DNA from: Acidobacteriaceae bacterium | Lineage (GTDB): Bacteria; Acidobacteriota; Terriglobia; Terriglobales; Acidobacteriaceae | Reading direction: 5' to 3' | Assembly (NCBI GenBank): GCA_030037545.1 | Contig: JASHRF010000074.1 | Location: 1 to 40,837, forward strand | Length of the DNA: 40,837 nucleotides | Made by a program: the position numbers and the translations under genes | Notes under the pieces: generated by a model | The model's input: only the letters and a program-made list of their open reading frames with translations | Told to the model about the DNA's origin: nothing | Databases searched by the model: none | In this document: positions 9,191-17,988 of the stretch, in pieces | How positions within the stretch are numbered: position 1 is the stretch's first letter | Layout: every line of letters starts with the position of its first letter

Positions 9191-9849
9191 CCAGTGAACG
9201 GAATCGCGCGCCTATTCGCGTCCTCGTCGTGGAGGACCACCACGTTGTGCGCCAGGGTCTGGTGGCGCTGCTCAATGGGTCGGAGGGCCTGAGGGTGGTG
9301 AGCGAAGCCGCCGATGGCTTGGAGGCCATCGCGCAGTTCCGCATTCACCAGCCGGATATCACGCTCATGGACCTGCGCCTGCCGCGCCTGGCCGGGGTGG
9401 AGGTGATTCAGCGCATCCGTTCGGAAGCTCCGCAGGCGCGCATTATCGTGCTCACAACTTACGATGGCGACGAGGACATTTACCGCGCACTCAAAGCCGG
9501 CGCCAAGGCGTACCTGCTCAAAGGCATGACCAGCGAGACGCTGATTGCCGCCATTCGCGCCGTGCACACGGGAAAATCGCATATTCCGCCGGCCGTTGCC
9601 GAGCGGCTGGCGGAGCGCATGGGCACCGAAGACCTGACTCCACGTGAATTCGACGTGCTGGAGCAGATCGTCCGGGGGCGCAGCAACAGGGAGATCGCCG
9701 CCGAGCTGGAGGTTTCCGAGGCCACGGTAAAGACCCACATCAACAGCCTGCTGAGCAAGCTGGGGGTGAGCGACCGCACGCAGGCGGCGATGGACGCCAT
9801 CCGGCGGGGCATTGTTCCGCTCGAATCCCTGAGAAAGCCGAAATCATGA
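9187..9849 (+). CDS. NarL/FixJ-type response regulator
   Basis: The 220-residue protein has a receiver domain (about residues 10-125) with the acidic pocket VVEDHH, phospho-acceptor Asp62 in LMDLRLP, and a switch Lys in AKAYLLKG. The C-terminal LuxR/GerE helix-turn-helix (about 150-210) contains LTPREFDVLEQI and SEATVKTHINSLLSKLGV. The start is TTG 9187, which overlaps the kinase stop as TTGA and has GGGAGAG upstream, supporting translational coupling. HisKA_3 kinases typically pair with this class. The next gene overlaps by ATGA, so the secreted protein at 9846 may be part of the same response. Confidence 0.93.
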   Translation: MTSERNRAPIRVLVVEDHHVVRQGLVALLNGSEGLRVVSEAADGLEAIAQFRIHQPDITLMDLRLPRLAGVEVIQRIRSEAPQARIIVLTTYDGDEDIYRALKAGAKAYLLKGMTSETLIAAIRAVHTGKSHIPPAVAERLAERMGTEDLTPREFDVLEQIVRGRSNREIAAELEVSEATVKTHINSLLSKLGVSDRTQAAMDAIRRGIVPLESLRKPKS

Positions 9850-10373
9850 CCAGAAAATTATCCGCATTTTCATGCGCCGCGCTGGCGGCGTTTATGGCTG
9901 TGGTTTCGGTCGCGCAGAAGACGGTCTGGCGCCAGGCCACGCCCGCGGAGCTGGCGGCCGTGCTGCCGTCGCGCGCACCCGTGGGGAGCGAACATATCGA
10001 GATCGAGATGCGCACCGCATCGGGAATCGTTGACAACCAGGGACGCTATATTGCCGGAGTGGTGATGATTACGGCCGGCTACTCGGCGGAGGGGAAGTAC
10101 TCGCATTTCCTGGTGGTGCAGGTGCCGGTGCGGATTGGGGGCGTGAAGCTGAAACCCGGCGAGTACGTGTTCGGATGGACGCGCGCGGATTCGGGCGACG
10201 CGCTCCATGTGCACTTCAACGTGGCCACCACCGAGCAGCTAGTGGGAACCACGGATGCGCACTGGATTGCCGGCTCCGCGCGCGTCGAGAGCCTGCGCAT
10301 CTGGCCGCCGGGAGAGAAAGCGTTGATCCAGATCGGCCGCTTCGGGATTCCGTACAAGCTTGGCAACGATTAG
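9846..10373 (+). CDS. Secreted protein of uncharacterised family (copy A)
   Basis: The 175-residue protein has a signal peptide (MTRKLSAFSCAALAAFMAVV, cleavage near SVAQ). The mature part is beta-rich and has no cysteine or recognised domain. It is clearly related to the protein at 15805-16323. Both contain a Gly-Tyr-Ser core after an 'I-T/D-T-x-GYS' strand, then an 'VP-[VI]-x-I-x-G-x-[KR]-L' strand and a 'G-x-Y-x-x-G' turn at matching spacing. The gene is the third member of an operon with the sensor kinase and regulator (ATGA overlap). It may therefore be a small exported effector or accessory of that signalling system. The function is unknown. Confidence 0.8.
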   Translation: MTRKLSAFSCAALAAFMAVVSVAQKTVWRQATPAELAAVLPSRAPVGSEHIEIEMRTASGIVDNQGRYIAGVVMITAGYSAEGKYSHFLVVQVPVRIGGVKLKPGEYVFGWTRADSGDALHVHFNVATTEQLVGTTDAHWIAGSARVESLRIWPPGEKALIQIGRFGIPYKLGND

Positions 10374-10572
10374 CAGCGCTCCGCCTCTGGATGTGCGGGC
10401 TTTCTGCCGCACGTCAGGCGCGCAGAATGAAGGGACTTCGCTTTACCAAGGCCGCGTATGTGGAACTGCTTGCAGCCTCGAATACGGGCGTCCTCCATGC
10501 GCCGCCGCGGGCGGGTCTCGGCGTAAAGCCTATACCACGGTCTTTCCCGCTCTCATCACAGAGCACGAGTGG

Positions 10573-10600
10573 TTGACAGGCGCGCCATCTGGTGTATAAA
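10573..10600 (+). promoter_or_regulatory. Strong sigma-70-like promoter of the glycan locus
   Basis: TTGACA (10573-10578) and TATAAA (10595-10600) are separated by 16 bp, close to the housekeeping consensus. Transcription would begin near 10607, leaving a leader of about 75 nt before ATG 10684. The rest of the 310-bp gap 10374-10683 shows no gene I can support. Confidence 0.65.
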
Positions 10601-10683
10601 AGGTTGTGTTCGATCGCGAAGGCGCAGCGTGAGCATGGAGACGGGCCCGGCGACGGCACTCTTCTAGAAAGTGAGGCCCGGCG

Positions 10684-11511
10684 ATGTCTTGTGCGACGCG
10701 GCGCAGTGTCCTGAAAATGGCGGGAATGAGCGCCGCGGTCCTTTCAGGCGCCGCGGAGTTCCTTCCCGCAGCTCAATTGCCCGGCCAATCGCGACCCGAG
10801 ACCGCAGGGCCGGAAGAAAAGACGGGCGCAAATGTGATGGCGATCGCCGCTCATGCGGGCGACGCCTTTTTCGCGATGGGCGCTCCGGTAGCCGTCGCCG
10901 CTCATTCCGGAGGAAAAGGATCGTTGCTGAGCCTTACCCTGGGTGAGAGGGGCTCTCCGACCATCGCACCGGAGCAATATGGAGCGATGCAACGGAAAGC
11001 CGCGCAGGATGCCGCGGCGCTGATGGGCGCCGAGGCTCTGTTCCTCCAATATCCCGACGGCGAGCTTCCGGCCAATGACGAGATCAAGCTTGCCGTCTGC
11101 GACATGATTCGACAGTACAGGCCGCTGACCGTTGTGACCCACTGGAAGGGAAGCTGGCACAAGGATCATCGCGCCTGCTACGACATTGTTCAGGACGCTA
11201 TTTTCTACGCCGGGCTGAGCGGAATTGTCCGCGAGCGCCCAGCTCATGAGGTGAGAACTCTCTATTTTGCCGATAACTGGGAGGACGCGTCCGGATTTGT
11301 GGCCGATACCTATCTCGACATTACTCCGGTCTTCGAGCGCTGGATGAAGGCGTGCAGCCTATTTCCCATGTGGCGCGGGGAAACCGGATTTCGATACGAC
11401 GACTACTATGGCAGCCGAGCCGTGGCGTGCGGATGCTTGAGCCATTGCAGCAAGGCTGTCTGCTTTATGTCCCCGCCGGACCAGCGTGTGCGGGACATGA
11501 AGAGCGTGTAA
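10684..11511 (+). CDS. PIG-L (LmbE) deacetylase-like protein, Tat-exported
   Basis: The protein has 275 residues. The N-terminus carries TRRSVLKMAG followed by a hydrophobic stretch, a twin-arginine signal, so the folded protein is probably exported. The PIG-L/LmbE fold is supported by AAHAGDAFFAMGAP (residues 55-68), LTLGERG, the long helix KAAQDAAALMGAEALFLQYPDGEL, and HKDH (His159, His162). Family enzymes use zinc to remove N-acetyl groups from sugars such as GlcNAc. The usual A-H-P-D-D reads A-H-A-G-D here: His57 and Asp60 remain as zinc ligands, but the first Asp, normally the general base, is Gly. The protein may be inactive, or may belong to a variant subfamily. It is the first gene after the promoter at 10573 and is followed by a SIS-domain gene. 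Confidence 0.85.
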   Translation: MSCATRRSVLKMAGMSAAVLSGAAEFLPAAQLPGQSRPETAGPEEKTGANVMAIAAHAGDAFFAMGAPVAVAAHSGGKGSLLSLTLGERGSPTIAPEQYGAMQRKAAQDAAALMGAEALFLQYPDGELPANDEIKLAVCDMIRQYRPLTVVTHWKGSWHKDHRACYDIVQDAIFYAGLSGIVRERPAHEVRTLYFADNWEDASGFVADTYLDITPVFERWMKACSLFPMWRGETGFRYDDYYGSRAVACGCLSHCSKAVCFMSPPDQRVRDMKSV

Positions 11512-11603
11512 CCTCGGCAAGGCGTGTGTTATCGAAGGCCGTGCTCATCGCTGCTCCATCGTCCTGGCAACCACAGCAATCGGATACAGAGAGGAAATAT
11601 CGC

Positions 11604-12353
11604 ATGGCTGAACTGGAGTATTTGGCGGGCATCTCGGAAGTGATTTCCACAATTCGCAAAACGCAGAGGGACAATATCGGAAAGGCGGCACAGTCGTTTG
11701 CGAAGTCCATCGCGTCGGGCGGCCGCGTTTATATGTTTGGAAGCGGGCACTCGGTCATCCCCGTGCTCGACATCTTTCCCCGCTACGGCAGTTTTGTCGG
11801 CTTCTATCCCATCTATGACCCGCGGCTGATGTGGTCGAATGTCGTTGGCCCTGGGGGCGCGCGCGAACTGCTATGGCTGGAACAGCGGGAAGGCTATGCC
11901 AAGATCGTTCTCTCGAGTTACGAGGTGAAGGCGGGCGATTCGTTCCTGGTCTTCTCGCATGGCGGGTTAAACGCGGCGCCCATTGAGATGGCGATGGAAG
12001 CCAAAAAGAGCGGCGCAACTGTGGTATCGGTGTCTTCGCACGCCAATCGCCATGCAGCCGCAAAGCATTCAACGGGCAGCAAGCTGGCAGACGTGTCGGA
12101 CATCGCCATCGATAACTGTGTTCCGCCGGAAGACGCATTGGTGACGGCGGATGGCGTTCCGGAGAAGTTTGCGGCCGGATCGACGGTAGCGTCGGTATCG
12201 ATTGCCATGACGCTGGTGGCCGAAGTCGGGAAGCTTCTGCTTGCGCGGGGGATTCGGCCTTCCACGTTCGTGTCGCCGAACGTGGGCCTCTCACCGGACC
12301 ACAATGAGCAGGTATTCAGGGAGTACATGCATAACGTGCTGCGAAGCCGGTAG
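11604..12353 (+). CDS. SIS-domain sugar isomerase-like protein (UPF0309)
   Basis: The 249-residue cytoplasmic protein begins at ATG 11604 behind GAGGAAAT. The frame is open upstream, but that part overlaps the previous gene. The SIS (sugar isomerase) fold is shown by RVYMFGSGHSVIPV (about residues 39-52), FLVFSHGGLNAAPIEMA (about 115-131) and ATVVSVSSHANR. The conserved Ser/Gly loops should bind a phosphosugar. The matching family is UPF0309, annotated as 'sugar isomerase domain-containing'. Members often sit beside PIG-L-like and sugar transport genes, as here. The exact reaction is unknown; an aldose-ketose isomerase or amino-sugar phosphate deaminase is plausible. Confidence 0.85.
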   Translation: MAELEYLAGISEVISTIRKTQRDNIGKAAQSFAKSIASGGRVYMFGSGHSVIPVLDIFPRYGSFVGFYPIYDPRLMWSNVVGPGGARELLWLEQREGYAKIVLSSYEVKAGDSFLVFSHGGLNAAPIEMAMEAKKSGATVVSVSSHANRHAAAKHSTGSKLADVSDIAIDNCVPPEDALVTADGVPEKFAAGSTVASVSIAMTLVAEVGKLLLARGIRPSTFVSPNVGLSPDHNEQVFREYMHNVLRSR

Positions 12354-12422
12354 CGTTGCACGGCCGGAACGATCGTGCCGCCTTAAGTCGCAGCGCCGCG
12401 GGATTTTCCTGGAGGTTCTGGC

Positions 12423-14708
12423 GTGAAGCGCGTCTCTCTTTGGATTGCGATCTGGGGACTTCTTCTAGCGGGTCACGCGGGAACAACGCCGACCTATGGG
12501 CAGGCGATCGACGGAGGGAACTCATTCTATCCGGCTGCCGTCTGGTATGGCGGCGGAAAAGCCCGGGCTCCGATGCTCGAGAAGCTCGACTCGACCAGCG
12601 CCCAGCGATGGGGAGCGGACCTCGATCAGATCAAGGCGGATGGTTTCAATACCGTCAAGACCTGGATCGATTGGCAGACCGGAGAACCCAAACGAGCAGA
12701 GTTCAACTTCGACAACCTGAACCTGCTCATGCGGCTGGCTCAGGACCGCGGCCTGCGGGTGATTGTGCAGATCTATCTGGATTCCGCGCCGGACTGGGTG
12801 GGGCGGCTTTATCCGAGCGGACGGTTTGTGGACAGCAGCGGCGCCGTCATCACGTCGCAATCGGCGCCGGGCTTTTCGATCGACGATCCCGGCGTGCGCA
12901 GCGAGGCGCTGGCTTTTCTCAGGGCTCTGTCGCAGGACGCCAACCGATTTTCCGCGCTCTATGGCTGGGACGCATGGAGCGAGCCTCACCTGATCAACTG
13001 GGCCGAGTTTCCTTATCTGAGCAATCCCGAATTCGGTTTCAATCCCGCCACTCAGGAAAGGTTCCGGAAATGGCTGCAAGAGAAGTACAAGACGCTCGAC
13101 CAGCTTGATGCAGCCTGGTACCGCACTTACACAAACTGGAATCAGGTGGAGGCACCGCGCTTTCCGACCATCCTTTCCTACACCGACTATATCGACTGGC
13201 GAAGATTCATCGACGAGAAGCTGGCCGCGGACCTGGCGCTGCGCGTCAGCGCTATTCGCACTGCCGACAAGACACATCCCATCACCAGCCATTCCGATGC
13301 GCCCAGCCTCTTCACTTCTCCGACCGACGGTTACGGCGAGCCGGACGACTTCAGGATGTCGGCGCAGGCAGATTTTTACGGCACCTCGATGTACCCCATG
13401 CACTCGGAGTCCGTTCACCCATGGTCGAGCGGCATGCTTGATACCGCACTCGACTTTTCGCGTTCCGCGGGACACAGCTTCGATAAAGGGTTCTGGATCG
13501 GCGAACTGCAGGCAGGACAGGGCGCGACGGGCATGCGCATCGCCGATCCGGTGACGCCGCAGGACGAAACCTTCTGGATATGGCAGGCCGTTGCCCATGG
13601 CGCGCGTGAGTTTGCCGTGTACGCCTGGTATCCGATGAGCTCGGGATTCGAATCGAATGGCTACGGGCTGATTAACCTGGATGGAACCTTGACCGATCGC
13701 GCCCGCGCGGCCGGAAGGACGGCGGCAGCGATCGGCCGTCATGCGTCCAGCCTGTTGAACGCAACGCCCGCGCCCGCGCAGATTGCAATCTTATATAACC
13801 GCCTCTCCTATATGGTCGGCGGCTCGCAGCCAACCCTTTCCAGGCTGGAACGCGCTCCCATCGACTCCGCCATGGGAGTCCATCGGGCGTTTGCGGAAGA
13901 GCAGATTGCGGTCGATTTTGTCTCGACGCAGGACGTCGCGGGCGGCAAACTGGGCCAATACAAGATATTGTTTGTCCCTTTTCCAGTCATGCTCTCCAGC
14001 GATGTAGCCGATGGCATTACGCGGTTTGTCGAGCACGGCGGCTACGCTGTCGCGGGGGCGCGTCTGGCGTGGAATAACGAGCGGGGATTTGCGAGCACGG
14101 TGATTCCGGGGATCGGTCTCGACAAGGTTTTTGGCGCGCGGGAAACAGTGATACGGCCCGTAGACCATGCGCAAATGATCATCGGGCCTTCCCTGGGCTT
14201 ACCTGGGCTGACGGACGGCGAGCGTGTATCCGGAGCCGCGTTTGAAGAGGATCTGGAACCGTATCCGGGAGCTCAGGTGCTGGCCCGGTTTGAGGATGGC
14301 AAGCCCGCGGTCATTGAGAATTCGTTCGGCAAAGGAAAGACAATTCTCATCGGATCGTTTACCCCGCTCGCCTACGACGAGCATCCCGATGCCGTCACGC
14401 GCGATTTTCTGGTTTCACTCGCCAAACTTGCAGGAGTTCCCTCCGAAGTCGAGGTCTCCGGCTCCGGTCAGTTGCAGATAGAAGTACGCCGATTGGTCAG
14501 CGCTCAGGAACAGATCGTTTTCGCCTTTAATGAGTCAAAAGACCCGGCTGACGCTGCTGTATCGCTGAGCGTACCATGGACACCTCAGCACGCCATCGAC
14601 TGGGCAGACGATCGCGATGTGACGTTTCAAAGCGAAGACGGCAAAGTGATCCTGAAAAAGACATTTGCGCCCAACGAGGTCTGGGTGGTGAGCCTTGAGG
14701 CCCGGTGA
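12423..14708 (+). CDS. Secreted GH42-like beta-galactosidase family glycosidase
   Basis: The protein has 761 residues and a signal peptide (about 1-27). The GTG 12423 start has a good GGAGG seven bases upstream. The TIM barrel (about 35-430) shows the clan GH-A pattern: acid/base Glu187 in WDAWSEPH and candidate nucleophile Glu361 in WIGELQAGQG. A class-I-glutamine-amidotransferase-like trimerisation domain (about 450-660) follows, then a small beta domain at the C-terminus. GH42 enzymes cleave terminal beta-galactosides; the subgroup with this GELQAGQ motif is not well characterised, so galactose specificity is uncertain. Spacing to neighbours (about 70 bp each side) suggests one operon with the SIS and ROK genes. 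Confidence 0.88.
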   Translation: MKRVSLWIAIWGLLLAGHAGTTPTYGQAIDGGNSFYPAAVWYGGGKARAPMLEKLDSTSAQRWGADLDQIKADGFNTVKTWIDWQTGEPKRAEFNFDNLNLLMRLAQDRGLRVIVQIYLDSAPDWVGRLYPSGRFVDSSGAVITSQSAPGFSIDDPGVRSEALAFLRALSQDANRFSALYGWDAWSEPHLINWAEFPYLSNPEFGFNPATQERFRKWLQEKYKTLDQLDAAWYRTYTNWNQVEAPRFPTILSYTDYIDWRRFIDEKLAADLALRVSAIRTADKTHPITSHSDAPSLFTSPTDGYGEPDDFRMSAQADFYGTSMYPMHSESVHPWSSGMLDTALDFSRSAGHSFDKGFWIGELQAGQGATGMRIADPVTPQDETFWIWQAVAHGAREFAVYAWYPMSSGFESNGYGLINLDGTLTDRARAAGRTAAAIGRHASSLLNATPAPAQIAILYNRLSYMVGGSQPTLSRLERAPIDSAMGVHRAFAEEQIAVDFVSTQDVAGGKLGQYKILFVPFPVMLSSDVADGITRFVEHGGYAVAGARLAWNNERGFASTVIPGIGLDKVFGARETVIRPVDHAQMIIGPSLGLPGLTDGERVSGAAFEEDLEPYPGAQVLARFEDGKPAVIENSFGKGKTILIGSFTPLAYDEHPDAVTRDFLVSLAKLAGVPSEVEVSGSGQLQIEVRRLVSAQEQIVFAFNESKDPADAAVSLSVPWTPQHAIDWADDRDVTFQSEDGKVILKKTFAPNEVWVVSLEAR

Positions 14709-14781
14709 ATTGGCGGGTTGGTCACACGGCACCGGCGAGGCAAGCTGACGGCCCGCCTGCCGCGCGGAAGGATGCGGTTTC

Positions 14782-15696
14782 ATGCCTGACTTTGTTCTAG
14801 CAGCCGATATTGGCGGCACCAAGATCAGGGTTGCCCGGGTGAGCGAGGCGGGCCGCGCCAGTTACCGCTTCGAGGCCAGGACGCCGCGCGCGGGTGGAGC
14901 GGCCGTGGTTGACGCGACTCTCGAATTGCTCCGGAAAATCCCCCTGAAAAACGTGCGCGCACTGGGAGTCTGTGTTCCCGGCCTTGCGTACGGCAATGGC
15001 GATGCGTGGGCGCCGAACATTCGCGGATGGAAGCGCATGCCTCTCGGCGATAGGTTACGGGTGCAGTTGCGGCTGCCTGTGGTTGTGGACAGCGACCGCA
15101 ATGCTTTTGTGGTGGGCGAGATGTGGAAAGGCGCTGCCCGAGGTTGCCGCGATGCGATCTTCGTGGCAGTGGGTACGGGGATTGGAGCCGGAATTATCGT
15201 GGACGGGCGCTTGCTGAGAGGGCATGGAGAACTGGCGGGAAGCGTGGGGTGGATGGCGGTTCGCGACCAGTTCCTTCCGGAGTACAAAAAAGTTGGGTGT
15301 CTTGAAAGCCATGCGGCCGGTCCCGCCATTGGGATCGCCGCCAGCCGCCGGCTGAAGAGCACACTCACCGCTCAGGATGTTGCCGGGCTTGCCATGGGCG
15401 GGGATAAGCGCGCGAAGGAGGCTCTGTCGCAGGCGGGCTCTTATCTCGGTTTATGCCTGGCTAACCTGGTGAGTACCTTGAATCCGGAAATCATCGTGCT
15501 GGGAGGCGGCGTAGCGGAAGCCGGTGGGCTGGTGCTCAAAGCAGCGCGCCGCACCATGATGCGCTGGGCACAACCCATTGCCGTCCGGCAGACGCGTCTC
15601 GTCTGTAGCCGGCTGGGCGGCGCGGCGAGCCTGCTGGGCATTGCCAGGCTGGCGCTTGACCACGCAGCCATGCAGACGACGCCCGCACAGCAGTAG
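14782..15696 (+). CDS. ROK-family sugar kinase without the zinc motif
   Basis: The 304-residue cytoplasmic protein has the ROK layout. The N-terminal phosphate loop is AADIGGTKIRVA, the catalytic Asp is in DSDRNAFVVGE, and the second phosphate region is VGTGIGAGIIVDG. It lacks the N-terminal helix-turn-helix of ROK repressors, so it is likely a kinase (glucokinase, N-acylmannosamine or fructokinase type). The usual zinc site is missing: the Gly-His before it is Gly-Trp (SVGWM), and of the C-x-C-G-x-x-G-C-x-E signature only GCLES remains. This does not rule out activity, because zinc-free ROK kinases exist. It should phosphorylate a sugar released by the locus. Confidence 0.88.
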   Translation: MPDFVLAADIGGTKIRVARVSEAGRASYRFEARTPRAGGAAVVDATLELLRKIPLKNVRALGVCVPGLAYGNGDAWAPNIRGWKRMPLGDRLRVQLRLPVVVDSDRNAFVVGEMWKGAARGCRDAIFVAVGTGIGAGIIVDGRLLRGHGELAGSVGWMAVRDQFLPEYKKVGCLESHAAGPAIGIAASRRLKSTLTAQDVAGLAMGGDKRAKEALSQAGSYLGLCLANLVSTLNPEIIVLGGGVAEAGGLVLKAARRTMMRWAQPIAVRQTRLVCSRLGGAASLLGIARLALDHAAMQTTPAQQ

Positions 15697-15804
15697 TGAG
15701 AATGCCGCGCTGGGCAGGTGAAACGGCCAGGCGGTATACTCGCTCCCGGATGCAACTGGCTTTATGCGATGCGCCGCAACGCATCGGGAAAGAGAGAGTT
15801 CAAG

Positions 15805-16323
15805 GTGCTGAAAAAGGGAATCGCGAGACTCGCCGTATTCGGAATCCTGGCGTCGATGGCAGCCGCGCCCGCTGCCATGCGGGCTCAGAGCGGGGGAACA
15901 GTTCTGAAGCCGGAGGAGATGCAAAAGCTTTTGCCGGCCACCATGTTCTATGACGGACAGACGGCAACCACGCAACTGCGCAACTCCGGCGGTGTCCGGT
16001 TCAGCGACGGCAATCTTGTGCTGGCGGTCATGATCGACACCAGCGGCTATTCCACTTCCATCGCGGCGCGCTACCAGGCGCAGTTCATTACCGAGGTCCC
16101 TATCAGCATCAGAGGCAAACGTCTGCCTGGCGGAGTTTATGGAATCGGATTCATCGCCGGCCACAAATTCGTGGTCACGGACGTGGGCGCGCACGAGGTG
16201 CTGAGCGTCAGCTCCGACAGTGACGCTGCGTTGAAACGACCTCGGCCCCTGGAATTTCTTCCCGATCCCTCGGGCGGTTTCCGCCTCTACGCAGGGCGCC
16301 AGTACGTGGTCCTGAGCCGGTAA
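15805..16323 (+). CDS. Secreted protein of uncharacterised family (copy B)
   Basis: Starting at GTG 15805 (after an AGAGAGAG purine run) the protein has 172 residues and an ideal signal peptide: Lys-Lys, a hydrophobic core, cleavage near AMRAQS. ATG 15769 is an alternative without a ribosome-binding site. The mature part is beta-rich and parallels the protein at 9846-10373, with a shared 'D-x-x-x-GYS' strand, VPISIRGKRL strand and GGVYGIGF turn. It has no catalytic motif I can recognise. It follows the ROK gene by about 100 bp. A TATACT hexamer at about 15735 could be a local -10 box. The function is unknown. Its presence next to two different systems hints at a general envelope or carbohydrate-binding role. 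Confidence 0.75.
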   Translation: MLKKGIARLAVFGILASMAAAPAAMRAQSGGTVLKPEEMQKLLPATMFYDGQTATTQLRNSGGVRFSDGNLVLAVMIDTSGYSTSIAARYQAQFITEVPISIRGKRLPGGVYGIGFIAGHKFVVTDVGAHEVLSVSSDSDAALKRPRPLEFLPDPSGGFRLYAGRQYVVLSR

Positions 16324-16539
16324 GAGGCCGCCGGTGGCTCAGCGTTGAGCCGCGGCGAATGCCTGGCTCGAGGGGCAGGTGGTGGTGTGTCCAAGCCGCA
16401 ATGGGGCACCGCTTCTTGACAAGCGCGGCCGCGCCATGTTCTGATCCTTGACTGTTTGCAATTCTGACAATCGTTTGTCTTTGGTGATTGGAAGAGAGAT
16501 CGAGCATGCGGACGAGCCGCTGCCAAAGGATGAGATCCC

Positions 16540-17961
16540 ATGCATCTGCGCCGCACTTATCATTTCCCGACCTCAATCCTGACCGCAATCCTGATTGTTT
16601 TTCCCCTTGTTGCGCAAGCACAAAGCGCGCCCGATGCCCAGCTCTGGCTGACCAACGCCGACCGCTCCTTATTGCTCGCGCCCCAGGCCGCGCTCCTGCA
16701 TTTTTCCAGCTCCGCCAATCAGCTTCCCGCCGTCGTGGTCAACGACATGCAACAGTACCAGGTGATCGAGGGCTTCGGTTTCGCCCTCACCGGCGGAAGC
16801 GCGCAACTGCTCATGCGCATGACGCCGGCGCGCAGAGAGGCGCTGCTGGAACAGCTCTTTGCGCCCGAGGGCGAAGGCATTCGCGTCAGCTATTTGCGCG
16901 TCAGCATCGGCTCCTCCGACATGAACGATCGAGCTTACTCCTACGACGATTTGCCAAAAGGAGAAACCGATCCCACCCTGGCCCGATTCAGCCTCGATCC
17001 CGATCGCGCCGACGTGATTCCGGTTCTGAAACAGATACTGGCGCTGAATCCGCGCATCCCCATCCTCGGCTCGCCGTGGTCTGCTCCGCCCTGGATGAAG
17101 ACCAATGACGATGTCAAAGGCGGCCATCTCAAGCCCGAATTTTACGGCGCTTACGCGCAATACTTCGTGAAATACATCGAAGGCATGAAGGCGGAAGGAA
17201 TCAACGTGACCGCGATTACAGCGCAGAATGAGCCGCTGAATCCGAAGAACACGCCCAGCATGGTCATGTTCGCCGATGAGGAAGACGCCTTCATCGGGAA
17301 ATATCTTGGGCCTGCGTTTCGCGACGCCGGCATCAGGAGCGAGATTCAGCTCTACGACCACAATCCTGACGTGCCTTCGTATCCGCTGTCGATCCTCGCC
17401 GACCCCGTGGCCGGCAAGTATGCGGTGGGAACCGCATTTCACCTCTATGGCGGCGATAGCAGCGAATTCACCAGGGTTCACGAGGAGTATCCCAACAAGA
17501 ATCTCTACATGACGGAGCAGTCGGTCACCGATCCCGAGGGATCGACGAGCCTCGATATTGCGGAGCCGGTTGCCCGGGTGCTGATCGGCTCCACGCGCAA
17601 CTGGAGCCGCAATGTGCTGCTCTGGAACCTGGCTGCCGATCGTCATTTTGGGCCGCACACGAACAACGGCGGATGCACGATGTGCGCCGGCGCCATCACC
17701 CTCGATGGGGATGGCGCGACGTTCAACGTGGCCTACTACGCGTTGGCGCATTTTTCCAAATTCGTTCCCCCCGGATCGGTGCGCATTGGCTCCAGCGAGC
17801 TGGAGCAATTGTCCACCGCGGCATTTCTCACCCCGGAGAGCAAGGTGGTGTTGGTGGCAGCCAATACGGGTAACTTCGCGAAGCAATTTCAGATTGTCTA
17901 TCACGGCGAGAACATATCGACCACACTCGACCCCGGCTCGGTGGGCACCTACGTGTGGTGA
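16540..17961 (+). CDS. Secreted GH30 glycosidase (glucosylceramidase-like)
   Basis: The 473-residue protein has a signal peptide ending near VAQAQS (residue 29). The GH30 (beta/alpha)8 barrel plus beta-sandwich is clear: IEGFGFALTGGSA near the start, LRVSIGSSDMN, ILGSPWSAPPWMKTN, acid/base Glu231 in TAQNEPLN, AFHLYGG, and nucleophile Glu326 in YMTEQSV. The C-terminal part (about 390-473) completes the side beta domain and ends in VGTYVW. GH30 subfamilies 1-3 act as glucosylceramidases, beta-glucosidases, beta-1,6-glucanases or xylosidases; the substrate here is open. It lies in the LacI-linked locus. A remnant of another secreted protein follows directly. Confidence 0.93.
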   Translation: MHLRRTYHFPTSILTAILIVFPLVAQAQSAPDAQLWLTNADRSLLLAPQAALLHFSSSANQLPAVVVNDMQQYQVIEGFGFALTGGSAQLLMRMTPARREALLEQLFAPEGEGIRVSYLRVSIGSSDMNDRAYSYDDLPKGETDPTLARFSLDPDRADVIPVLKQILALNPRIPILGSPWSAPPWMKTNDDVKGGHLKPEFYGAYAQYFVKYIEGMKAEGINVTAITAQNEPLNPKNTPSMVMFADEEDAFIGKYLGPAFRDAGIRSEIQLYDHNPDVPSYPLSILADPVAGKYAVGTAFHLYGGDSSEFTRVHEEYPNKNLYMTEQSVTDPEGSTSLDIAEPVARVLIGSTRNWSRNVLLWNLAADRHFGPHTNNGGCTMCAGAITLDGDGATFNVAYYALAHFSKFVPPGSVRIGSSELEQLSTAAFLTPESKVVLVAANTGNFAKQFQIVYHGENISTTLDPGSVGTYVW

Positions 17962-17988
17962 GGCGACCGAAGTTGCGACGCCGGAACA

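Noticed and set aside
16416..16445. TTGACA before the GH30 gene as a promoter.
   Set aside because: No acceptable -10 hexamer lies 16-18 bp downstream.
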